A stretch of DNA of 64,000 nt from positions 2,003,675-2,067,674 of the forward strand of contig BCHH01000004.1 of assembly GCA_001599595.1 (NCBI GenBank), read 5' to 3'. Below the pieces are notes generated by a model. The model was not told the origin of the DNA. It saw only the letters and a list, made by a program, of their open reading frames with translations, and did not search any database. Source of the stretch: Beverwykella pulmonaria. Its lineage: Eukaryota; Ascomycota; Dothideomycetes; Pleosporales; Melanommataceae. The first letter of the stretch is position 1. Every line of letters begins with the position of its first letter. This document shows positions 1 through 11,071 of the stretch, one piece after another. The position numbers and the translations under genes were made by a program.

Positions 1-569
1 CTTGTTCTCTCAGAGCGCACCACCGGTAGTACTAACCTAGGATTCGAATTACCACTGTAGATGGGTAGACAAGCAAGTATTTTGAAAATTAAATAACACA
101 TATACCGTAAAAATTTTGAGAAGAACGTTTGAAGCTTCATCCATGATAATTGTGGCTGCTGACTGACTAGATTGGCAAGCTTTGTTTATCTCTTTATCTC
201 TATGTCTGACTTCAGTAAGTCAATTTTGGTTCATTGTCGTGAACGGACTTCACATAAACGATGCGACATGGACTTTTTACTGCTGCTAGTGTTAACAATG
301 CAAGTGCCTACACAGATCGGGTGGGTTTTCTCTCACGTGTACTGCATGTGTAATACCAGTTTTCCAATTATACACCCCTCTAGTAATATATAGAAAGTTC
401 CAATCTCTTACTGGTCACCTGCTTAAGTGGTCGTACTTGCGTGGTAGTATGAAATTGATAAGAAACTTGCTACGCTAAGAACGTGAGCCTGGTGGCTTAA
501 ATGGCGGTAAATTACATATTATTATTACTATTAAATCTCAAACTGCACAAAAAGAACACACCTTACTAC
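1..569. other. 3' flank of the multicopper oxidase, no gene seen
   Basis: AT-rich sequence. The only open frames are short and start or stop without any recognisable protein. I see no gene here. A partner iron permease (FTR1), often next to FET3 genes in fungi, is not visible in this window. Confidence 0.5.
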
Positions 570-2827
570 TTATATAGCTCTCGCCCTTGCCTGCACCATG
601 CTCCTTGCAAGATCTCTGGATCTCCTCTGGTGTGGTGGGTTAAGCAGTGCACCCCATGGATTTAGGTCAAAGTCTCCCTTTTGCACGCACTTTGAAGTAT
701 CGAGTACGTCTCTTGTGTGTCCCGCACAGTTGCCCTCTGTTGGAATACCTTGCTTCTTGCACAACGACTTCTGATCTTCTGGTATTCCCCTTGGAAATAT
801 TTTCTGCAACTCTGTAGGGGCTTCGATGAAAGTGACTGTGAGTCCAGACTCAACGTGCCATTCAATATGGCAATGAAAGAGGAAGACGCCGGGATTATTA
901 GCTCTGAAACGCAGAACTACTGAGCCACTGCCAGGGAGTTTAACGGTATCGCGGCGCATTGGGGTCTTGGGGAAGGTCGCGGTTTGCCCGTCCCATGGCT
1001 GTGTGTTGGTTCGCGAGACAACTTGGAAGTTGTGGCCCTGTATATGTATTTAGTCTTCCTGCTCAATTCTTGCAGTAGAGCGGATCGGTCAAATGGCTTA
1101 CATGAAGATGGAATGGGTGACCGCCCTCATCGCCGTTGTTGATCACAAGTTGAACGATTTCTCCTTGCTTCAGGATGTATGGATTGACCGTCTCCCCGTA
1201 AACCTTCGGGTTCTCTGCATGTTTTCCTGTTGTTAGGGCTGTGAATAGCGTAGGTACTTTTGGTCCAATATATGGCGTAGATCCAAGAGCGCCACTGAAG
1301 ACCGTTAGTCAATCTTTCAGGTGGTGTGAAATGCATGGGTGCTATTACCGAGCTCCAATACCGTCAAAATCGAAGAATTCCACTTTAAGTGTGATGGTCT
1401 GGCTTGGTTCCCCAAGTAGAGGTTGCTCATCAAAAGGAACCAGGCCAAAGTCATCCAAGACGTTATCGAACTTGTCCTTGCGGATTGGGTTAGGCATGGA
1501 GTATGTTGGACTATACTCGAGAACTCCATCGTTGTTCATTTTTATGCTACTAGCGCTTAGTTGTGGACTTCCTAATGCTGGTGAGAGTAACTTACTTAGG
1601 AAGCGTGTCGAACATGTCGGGATCGAATTGTGAAACAAAGGCGTAGTTCTTTTTCTGAGGATTTTTCAATCCAGTTATAACCACGTCATAGCGTTGACCA
1701 GCAGAAATGAGAATAGTTTGAGCAGGAGTAGGTTTCACTAGAGTATGTGAGCGGGATGCAGAAATAAGTGTGAAATACATACCTTGCACTCCGTCAATAG
1801 CCACAACTTCCATTTGATGTCCATCAAATTCTACGTAATGGGCTGCAAGAGCAGACATACTTATGATTCGAATCAGATACCGCTTGCCCGGTAGAATCTT
1901 GAATTTCTCTGTCATGCGGTCATTTATCAAGGTTGCATTTGGTAGCTAAGTTCACAATTAGATGCTGAGAGATTAAGACAGAAGAAGGGCTTGTACTGGT
2001 TCTGCTCCACCATGGTCCTATTTCCGCGTTAGTATATTGTAACTGATGCCAATCACAGAGCCTCAACTCACTATAGTGTTTTGCTTGCTAAGATAGTAAT
2101 GAATCATTGGAGGTAGTTGATCATGGTACCTATGTCACAGTAAGGATTCAAGTCAGTACTTATAGTTGGATCATGCCACTCACCAATCTGAAACTGTCAT
2201 TAAATATTGGTCCTGCACGTTCAAGCGCTTCTCAACCGGTTTATCATGAATAACCATGGGTCCGCGGAAGCCATCTGGGTACTGTATGCAAAAATGAGTT
2301 TGAGACTCCTATGAGGGTAAAACGAGGTGCTTACTTGACCAGAAGCATGCGAATGATACCAGTAGGAACCAGCTGGATTTGCAATGAAGGAATAAGTAAA
2401 TGACTGCCCTGGAAGAATACCGCACTGAGTGACGCCAGAAGGGCCATCCATATTAACGGATCCTGATTATGAGTTAGTGAGTTAGATTTCTAAATTGATC
2501 TTTAGAGGGGAGCATTACCAACTTGGAACATTCCATGCCAATGAATGCCAGTAGTTTCATTTCCAAGACTGTTGGTAGCATGAACCACGATTGTGTCTCC
2601 AACATCTGCTTCCACTGTCGGCAAAGGCCATCTTCCGTTGATTCCAATTACCGGGCGGTTAATGCCATCTGGAGCAGCCTTGACCCTTTGTATTCTTTGT
2701 AAGTTTGGATTTTAATGCAAGTGTGTCGGACGCGGCCTTACCAACTAATGTCCCAATTATATACAACCTTCTTTGCGCAGGTTGAGGAAATTACGGCAAG
2801 CAGTGGGAAAAGAAGACTGGAACGCAT
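570..2827 (-). CDS. Fet3-type multicopper oxidase (probable ferroxidase), no membrane anchor
   Basis: Predicted copper enzyme that oxidises Fe(II), or a phenolic substrate, with reduction of O2 to water. Hand-spliced model: complement(join(570..1037,1102..1294,1349..1549,1596..1737,1783..1945,1997..2017,2072..2129,2184..2281,2335..2462,2519..2685,2742..2827)), 574 aa, frame kept throughout. The N-terminus is a signal peptide ending near SSTCA. All four copper-ligand blocks are present: HWHG, YWYHSH, HPFHLHGH and HCHIEWH. The Fet3 ferroxidase acidic residues appear conserved: Glu185 in GGAEP, and Asp410 four residues before the first His of HPFHLH. The C-terminus ends in a basic tail after WGALLNPP, without the transmembrane segment of yeast Fet3, so the protein is probably secreted or lumenal. 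Exon 6 is only 21 nt. The exon 9 acceptor could lie 3 nt further downstream (tagtag). Alternative: an Abr1-like pigment oxidase of the same clade. Confidence 0.87.
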
Positions 2828-5800
2828 GTTTTCTATGCCACTGTGCTTCAAATTGACGTGGGAGCTGGGAAAGCGCTTCAACAACCATCGTTCACTATAG
2901 TGGCTATGCCCAAAGATATAGACAAACTGATGCAGCCTTGGCCCCTACATTTCAACCCAATTCTCAGGGATTTTCGTCTCATTCCAGCGGTGTGGAATCG
3001 TTCTAGGTGCATAGCTGTTTCGTGAATATTTGTGGCTTCCTTCTCAGCCTCAGATGTGGGTGTCATATGCATGAGGGCTTGGACGGATATCTGTAATTTC
3101 GGCGGTGATAAGACGCCGATAAATTCCAAAGAGAACAAACCCAAGCTTATTTGGTCTTAGACAAAAGCCTCGTTCAGAGAAATAAGCGAATTCACGAGGC
3201 CCGGTGAAGTAGTGTCCAAATGTTTCACGCTAGATAAGCTTGTTCCCGTATTTAAACCCGTATAATGAGTGTCATGAGGTCTTTCGATAACAGAATGACT
3301 GACTGCATCGTCGCGATCCCAGGCATACCTGAGTATGAGGAGATATTTTGGTTGCAAAAGTGGGATTGAATGTGAATGAAACTGAACGCCTTTTTGGACG
3401 ACGTTAAGTCTTGGAATGGTGTAAGGGGAACAAGCATAACTAGTAATATAAATACACAGCGAAGTAGACATCAATATTTATAGTGGACAAAGAATCGGAG
3501 GTTTGGGGCCGGCGGGCTGAACAAAGACGCTGAATGAGAAATAGAGGAATATTGTGGCGGGACCGAAAAGACGCCACAACGCCATACATGTCTTAGCTCA
3601 GCTTTCCTGCCCCGCTGCGAGGCTCATTTCGTTATGATTCGTGAAGGGGTGTACTATTGATAGCATTATGTAGGCGCTGTTAGTGTATCACCGAACATGA
3701 GGCGTGACCTTGTTTCTCAGGTTCGTGAGTAAAGTTTTAGCCCTTAAACGGGAAATGGCAACGAGGTAAGCTGCGCCATTCACACTAAGTGTCATTGCCG
3801 GCTTTCTCACTCTCAATATCAATCTTTTCACCAAATTTCATATTTTGCTGACCGTAATACTTCGCTCAACGCCAGCCTGATGAAGGTTACAAACCAAAAT
3901 CCTGACATGTACGACGTGTTCCATAGCTAATAAGAATGGTATCGAAACTGCCTGGTGGTTGGCGGAGGGGCAATATTATACAAAGTAGAGGTTAGTAAAC
4001 AGGAGGGCAATTGCAGTGGTCCGGCTCGCTACTAGTGTCTCAGAAGTTCGTCGGTCAGGTGTCTTCGAGCCTGAAAGTCAAACCACTTGAATTATTGATA
4101 ACTGGGAACTGTTGTCTGTGCACAGTAGGTAGCTTGTGAACTTCCGGGTCCTTGTTGCATTACAACTCTGCAGCGCTTTGTTCCTCTAAGCCTTCTGTGG
4201 GAGCTCGCGCTTCGAGCGCTCCCAGACAGTTTATCATTTTCGTTAATGCTAAGAAAAAGCCCGTTGGTAGGCCACGAGTCACTGTTCGGAGCATAGGCAC
4301 CCCATCTCCACCTCCTTTCCTCGCCCGTTCCTTCACCTCTTCATCCCCTTCTAGTCGGCTTTGCTAGAATTCTCTCTTTCAACTTTCACCTGTCTCACCA
4401 ACTTTCTATGCCGCGTTACCTTTTCGCTATCCTCGGCCAATTAACTTCCGAACTCTTCAGCCTCGATAGCGCCTTTCTGCCAAGACATATACGCATCCAA
4501 TCATGTCCGACTACGTGGATACATGGATTACAACATGCAGCTCGCCTCTCACACAGACATCGGCTCGACTGATTGGGTTGCGTTGGGTGACTGAGGTTAT
4601 GCAGGAGCCTTAGTTGGATGCTTTCAATTGCACTAGATATTTTGACTATGGCGCTGAGGAGGGGCCTGGATTGGGCGAGTAAAAAAAAGTTATAAGTTAA
4701 TGGAAGTGTGAAAGAGCTGTTCGGACAGAAAATATCTTCTCCACCAACGTTGAATCCACGTCCCCCAACGATTGCACAGTGCCTCCAGCATTAGTCTCTA
4801 TCCCTGAAGTCATAATCTAGCCTAAGCCAACACCATCTACTAAACATAGAGAATTGTAGCCAGCAATCGACAAGCCCACTTTCATATGTGATAATGAAGA
4901 TCACAAATCTAAACCATTCCAAACCTACTGCGATCTTCCCCACCGTAAGTCAATTCACAACACGGAGATATGGTTCTTATGTATAGCAGCCCACTGCCCT
5001 AGGAAGGGAAAGAGAGGGTTCTATCGATGAGACAAGCTCAAGGATCATATTTTGGCTGCACGTGACGATGAAACTCTCTTCGAATACCTAGATTGGCATT
5101 CGAGAGGCAAATGCAGCGGAATGTACTATATGAGGGATCTTATGTCGATCAACGTACGAAACAATAACATCGAGATTGTCAATGGTGCGTTTCGACAATT
5201 GAACTTTTACCAGAATTGTCTACTTCCAAAATGTTCCTACCGCAGCTATCTTGAGTTTCAACCTGGAGCGTCGATCCTCTCCAGACGCATCTCGTCAGGA
5301 ACCATGGCGTAAAATGGAGAGCCAAATTTGCTGCCGCATCTTAGAGCGAGGTTATGATGATGTGTCCAAAAACATAGTATGACCTGCATGTGCCGATAAA
5401 TCCATGTTCGTGGATCACTCTAAGCTCTATAGTTACTTCATTGAGGTTTACTTCCATGGCCGAACCCTAAAAACCACGCCGGGAACCCCGGTTCATCCAG
5501 TACACGATTTGTCATTCTGGGTCTCTTTGGGATGATGTTTCATTGTGCCGGACGAGGTTCGCCTAATGCAGGCACACATTCCTGAGTCTATTCCCAACGC
5601 TCGACAACTACCCCGTCTGGGACAATATAAAGCCTCCGAAACCTGAGTAATTTCTTTCTAAGTAGCACATTTCTTCGTCTTTATCTCTTTTGGACAACTT
5701 ATTGTTATTTGTTGTCTATATATGAAACTCTCAATAACAACCTCGGATTTGATTTCTTGTAACGAACTATCACTTTGTCTGGCACCAAAAATATTCCTCC

Positions 5801-6835
5801 GGGCCTTCTACGTTTCTTTTCCTGTCAGCAATTAATGTAATCCTCCATATGCCTAAATGAGTTGTATTTGTTCGATTGAGCCCTTCATTCATGTTTCCTT
5901 AGGTAGGATGAATTCAACTTATTTACTCATTTGAAATATATCTTTGATCCTTATCATGATTTTTATATCCCTGGAAAACTCAACCATTAGATCCACCAGA
6001 CGCTTAACAATAACTTTTTGGATGTCATAGCTTTGATATATTGAGTACTAGCTAAATTAGTCGACAGCCCCAGATGGTATAGCCTACGCCATGGGCACAG
6101 AAGAGTCATATTAAGAACTTTCAAAGCTATCAACTCTTCATACTTATGAGAGAAAAAGTGCTTTTAAGCTCTTGAGCCTAATAAAAGCTTCCAAGATGGC
6201 CTCGACAGAGATAATCGGAGCTATCGTGTGTAATTTTCGAACACTCTGTTTGAAAGATAGGATATGTCGTATTTCTAGGTTGCTCTCTAACTCTATGCCA
6301 CCTCTCCATGAAATGCTAGGTTTGATCTTGAAGATTCTCCGACACATCATAAAAGGTGCTCAGCCTAATTCGAGAGGGTATGGTGACGCATCTCCTTCGT
6401 CCTTCTAACCTTTGAAACCACCTGGACGTAATGAGGCAGTGATACCTCTCAGTCCAGAAAGACAAAGGCTGGATGAAAGAACCGCATGTGGTAATCAGCA
6501 GAAAGACAACAGATGATGATGATAAGAGCACAGTATTATAGGTAAAAGTTGGCGAAAAAAATAATATTCTATGGGCAAGGGCGGGATGTTCGCTTTCGTT
6601 CCACGACTGTTAGCTTACTATAAAGCACAGAAGGTTTACAGATGTCTTACAATTTGACGGCTTCAATTTATCCGGGGATCTAGACCATATCACCGCCATT
6701 GCCATTGCCATTTAGACTTACTACATCCTTGTGATTACCATTGGGCTTCTAGAACTTGCCCATAATATCATGTTGAATAGCGCAGTCCCCTTGACCAGCA
6801 ACTTGTGATGTGCTCTGCTTGACATCCCCTCCTCA
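2828..6835. other. 4 kb gene-poor stretch
   Basis: Contains the promoter of the minus-strand multicopper oxidase at its left end. The remaining open frames (for example 3157-3474, 5052-5312 and 6144-6531) are short, mostly lack an ATG and resemble no family I know. No repeat or transposon end was recognised by eye. Confidence 0.4.
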
Positions 6836-7796
6836 AGACATCTGACGCTCGATTGCTATGCTGAGACGAGTATTCGAGGGAGTTACAGAAAACACAGACC
6901 TCACACTCATTTTAGCGATAAGAGTTTGTAGCTGTGGGTACGCGGAAACAAGAGCATGCAGTGGTGAGAGGTCGAACTTGAAAGTGTCAATTTTGTAGTT
7001 TGGCCTCTGAGAGATAAGGTACCCAAGTTGAAAAATCGGCATTCCGACCTCGTTCAATTCATAAGACCAGCAGCGCGGCATTGCATCCAGTAGGAATTTG
7101 CTTTCATGAAACGAAAGTCGTTACAGTCCTTCGGATTCGTGCTCTTGCTCGAATACCACTGCTTAAATGCTAGTCACACAAGGTGCAGTGATCTAGTCGA
7201 AGATGGTGACGGTACTTCAGTGGTGGAGAGGACTGGAAAGTTGGTGTATGACAACGAGCTGGTTGTTGGAAATATATCCATGGTGGCTATTTCAGTCCAA
7301 TTGATTTATACCCCCTATAGCGATCTGCTTATTAGTCAGGATCTAGACGTGAAGCTTGGTACCATCGCGGGCGGCGATATGGCGCTGTCGGTGCCTACCC
7401 TTAGATGTCTTGTTCTGGGCATACTTCACGAAAACAAACCCCTCCACTTTCCAGAACATAGTAAAATATGTCGCGGAGCTCAAGCGAGAGTTTAAAGAAC
7501 CAGAATTCGGTGGTGTCTTTCTGTTCAGCTGCCTCTAATTGGGTATGTGAAATGAAATTCATGTTTAAATCTTCATGAGAGGTCTGTAAATTGGGGCTTA
7601 CACCCGACCTGGTTGCCTTTAGATGAGAGCTTTCGCCAAAGATCTTCTTCGTGCTCTTTGAAACTGGTATTTGAGCCGGACCTGGACATTGCACTTTGAG
7701 GCTGCAAATTTTGCTTTGCGCTACGAGTGTGTTGTTGCCAGTCGTTAATAGAGCGGCTGGTATTCCCTCTTTAGAGAAGGATCGCGATTGTGCCAT
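6836..7796 (-). pseudogene. decayed ELRD-family protein gene (copy 1)
   Basis: The 5' part is a clean 131-codon frame (7401-7796) starting at an ATG at 7796. Near its end it encodes FFKLSLELRDIFYYVLES, which matches the '(L/P)xELRD-I/V-Y' opening typical of a large family of small fungal hypothetical proteins. A possible intron (GT near 7601, AG near 7535) lies inside the frame. Downstream of the stop at 7401 the coding-like signal continues only in broken frames (for example an ILTNKQIA segment and the 82-codon frame at 6833-7081), which suggests stops and frameshifts. It could instead be a short live gene of about 110-130 aa. Function of the family is unknown. Confidence 0.35.
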
Positions 7797-8569
7797 GTTT
7801 TTTTAGGATTGATCGATTATATGAATAATGCGCTGTTTGTGGGTTGTGCTGAAGTGGGTCTGGTGTAGGTGGTAGAGAAGATCGTTGGTGCTGGAACCTG
7901 TAGAGATTTTATATTTGCCGAGCTACTCCTGTTTAGTGGTTGGATAAGTAAGCTGAAGCCTTTTTTTATTAGCATTCACTTTGCTGGCGGCAGGTGAATG
8001 ACATTAACACATATTTGATAATGTACGGGTGGCCTTTCTCTGCCGAGGCGTTCAGAAGTGAGAATATCAGTGTGGCTATCTGTCGGCCTGTGTGTCACAT
8101 GTTGAGACAACTTCCGTGTTTGCTCATGTGACTCACTTCCGTGTTTGCTCATGTGACTCATCTTTATGTTTGAGATTCACTATCTTGGCAGGCTCCTAGC
8201 TTGCCTGGTAAGTCTATATCTCTTCGGTAGTTCCTCTGTAGAATCAATATCAATCATCTTCCTTTCAATCTACTCCGTCACATCTCAACACTATCGTTTC
8301 GATGGTGTGACTCTATGCTTATAGACTGAAGATTAACACAAATATCAAGCCGTGGCTACCATGATCCTATTCAACAGCCTATTCTGTTGTGCATACAAAG
8401 TTCCGAATTTCCATCGTTTGCTGATCATGGCTCACTAAAACTCACGGCGTTGGAATCAGCCCTTTTCGAAGACGATATGGAGATGGTCTTCGGGCTCATT
8501 GCGTTCACTCTCCCACTATTTTTCTAGGGTTGTTTTCATGCTTTCCGAAACCCTTCCCCAAGTATAATT
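7797..8569. other. intergenic, contains a 25-bp tandem duplication
   Basis: No gene seen. A perfect two-copy direct repeat of 25 bp lies at 8110-8159. Otherwise it separates the two decayed ELRD-family copies. Confidence 0.5.
8110..8159. repeat. 25-bp perfect tandem duplication
   Basis: Unit begins acttccgtgtttgctc; the first copy is 8110-8134 and the second 8135-8159, identical. Each unit contains TGTGACTCA, close to an AP-1-like TGACTCA site, so the duplication places two such sites 25 bp apart. Whether it has any function is unknown. Confidence 0.8.
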
Positions 8570-9349
8570 CTACCAAAACCTCCTGACTTCGTTCTGGGGT
8601 ACTTCCGTTAGTTTGCCACCCAAGTCTCCATCCTTCCACAGACTCGCCTTAGTATAATCGATAAAGATTTTCAACTTGTCCGACTCGGAAAAGACCAACT
8701 TCAAGATACTCCAGCTGAGACAGATCAATGATAAGTATACCTGCATTGGTACACCTCCTGTAACCTCGTCTTGGAGGCCAATCGTAAGCTCCTGGGTGAC
8801 GTTATTGCCTTGAAAGTCTTCAAGTATCATATCGCGGATGTTGCACCTAGCTTCGAGGTTGTGATTTGCGGGCGAACGAGAGTAGATACAGGTCGACAGT
8901 CTTAGTAGGAAGTCTTTGATTAGAAGTGTCTACGCCAACTCCCACAACGTACTTGTAAGAATGATAGCCTCTTGTCGGCTTTCGGCTCAAAGATCTGGTA
9001 GTTGTTAGCTCTACCTCCAGTGACGAGCCTCAGTTGCGCCTTAACTCCAGCTGCTCTAGTCCCTCTTTCAAGATAGCTTTGTTTGTGAGGAACCACACGG
9101 GAGACTCTCACTGCTTAGGGGGATAGCTTTCATCATCTTGGTGAGTCTCCGCATGGTAAGACATCGTGATGCTGCAGTCATACGAGAGTTTAGGCGGCAC
9201 TGCTATCTCAAGCCCAGTGTCTTTCTAGTGTCATGATAGACTATGTCGCAGAGTTCTCTTAGGAGTTTGAAGAACAGGGACTCTTCCTTCTTCGACTGCT
9301 CGCTCGGTTGCATCACGCTCGCGAATTTTTCGGCTGTAGGTTGCTCCAT
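8570..9349 (-). pseudogene. decayed ELRD-family protein gene (copy 2)
   Basis: An ATG at 9349 opens a frame of 48 codons with FFKLLRELCDIVYHD, a damaged version of the FFKLPRELRD-type opening, and stops at 9203-9205. After a frameshift the coding signal continues as WFLTNKAILKEGLEQL, interrupted by in-frame TGA codons before and after it. It ends in an 86-codon stretch (8570-8830) containing TIGLQDEVTGG and an RRFW C-terminus, itself apparently crossed by a frameshift. Apparent P-to-L, R-to-C and R-to-stop changes are all explained by C-to-T on the coding strand, in CpA or CpG context, as expected from RIP or methyl-C deamination. The ancestral residues are my inference from the family pattern. 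Confidence 0.55.
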
Positions 9350-11071
9350 ATTAAGTCACCTGGGCAGAGTAAGAGAGCCCAGGTCAATACTGCTTTGTGG
9401 GTCTTCATGAAAAAAATATTGAGCTCCTTTTCATGGGTGGGCTCAGCTGTTTCCGTTTCCACCGTCGGTGTTGCGCTTGCTGGATACGATGGCATATTTT
9501 TGAGGTAGTTATTGTTGACACGTAAAGTTTGGTACGCTGGGCTGTGTGTTGTCTTACCTTGTGCATTTGGAATTGAACTCCGACAGTTCTTACTGTTGTT
9601 GTGGCTGGTGTAGAGTGCAATGGGGTGGTTGGCGAAGCGCTCTACCAGGATCAATGTTGGGTGCCATGGATTTATGGGTCAAACGCGCTTTGAATGTACT
9701 GCCATCGCGCCAAGATTATGTTTGTAATGACTACAGTGAATATCGCGCTTCGAACGCGAAGATCGTCAACTATCGTTAACCAGGACCCTTCACAATGCGT
9801 GCCGCACAACCATTGGTCACGAGGTTGTTGTCTCAACGACAGTTCTGTGCATCTACTAGTTCTGTTGCGCTTCAGCATTTTCAAGCGCATCTGCTAAAAG
9901 TTAGTGAAACCGACGCTCTTACCGTTGGATAATTATTGCCCCTGTATTCGCCCGAACATTCATCGTAATGAACTAAAACCTGCGCTTGGACTTAGCCCAG
10001 TGAAATAATTTTAGAAGTCTGCACCAAAGAGAAGCTTTCCAGCCTTTAAAAATTCTGTTCATACGATATGATCTAGGTTCTTAATGTTGCGTTCATCGCA
10101 TCCTCCCGTCAAGAGTTCAATACTGAGCTTCTCAATCGCATGTGCTAGTTCGAATTAGCGAACTTGAAGTCAGTCGCGTCAGTGCCAAGGAGATTGCTTC
10201 GGAAATTGAGTCGTAGAACTCTAGTCATTTCGCGAGTACTCTCCACATTCTCCCATAGTCATAGGTAGAAATGGTAATTACTTTTTTGAGGAAATGGCGA
10301 GTGACCATGGAAGTAAGCATTTTGAACACAAACTTCGGGTAGTAGATGAGGAGTATTAATAGAACCGGAGTTAGGCACGAGAAGTGGAAAGGTCCTTATC
10401 AATGCAGCATGGAGAAATAATTCCTCCAATCGTTCTCGAAGCAGCGACTTGCTGCTTAGAACTAGGTTGGAAATTAGCCGATATGATTCACTTCATTGTC
10501 CTACGGCTGACTACGGTGATGTTATTGCACGCTGAATCGTGTATTTAGTACTGGTATACCGATGAAAGGACGGCTCTACCAAAGTTTGCTGTTCATTAGA
10601 TCTCGCAGTTCACAAAATCTAAGAAGCAAAAGGCAGAATCTTCCATAACTCCTTTGCTGGAAAATCGTCTCCAAAAGCAAGGAGATTCAACCTTGCGAAA
10701 CGTTTTGAATTTAAGGCATGAAAATGAAACAGGTACAAGTGATATTTGAGTGTGACCTAAGAGTGTTACCTCACGGAGAGTCCGTGAGGAAACACGCTAT
10801 TTAAACCCCATTTGGAATAGCTGAGGTTTGGCTTTCGAAGTCTGGACTTCCATGCAGAGCAAGAATGATGGATACAGTATATCCATTCGTTGTGTAGGAG
10901 GTGTTCATACTGAGAGTGCAAGCAAGACATTATTTTAAGCCCTACAGTAGGCTTGTACCACTAATAAAAATACAGACGCGCTTGAATGCCAAGAGAAAAT
11001 GCAGTGGACTTTCCAGTGAAATGGAAGCTGAAATGCTATCAAGTTAAGGAAAATTTCGTGAGAAACACAGC
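9350..11071. other. 1.7 kb without a recognisable gene
   Basis: Upstream of decayed copy 2 on the minus strand and downstream of the lectin gene. Frames at 9313-9897 are open on both strands but resemble nothing and mostly lack good starts. From about 9900 to 11071 no sizeable frame is open. Confidence 0.4.
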
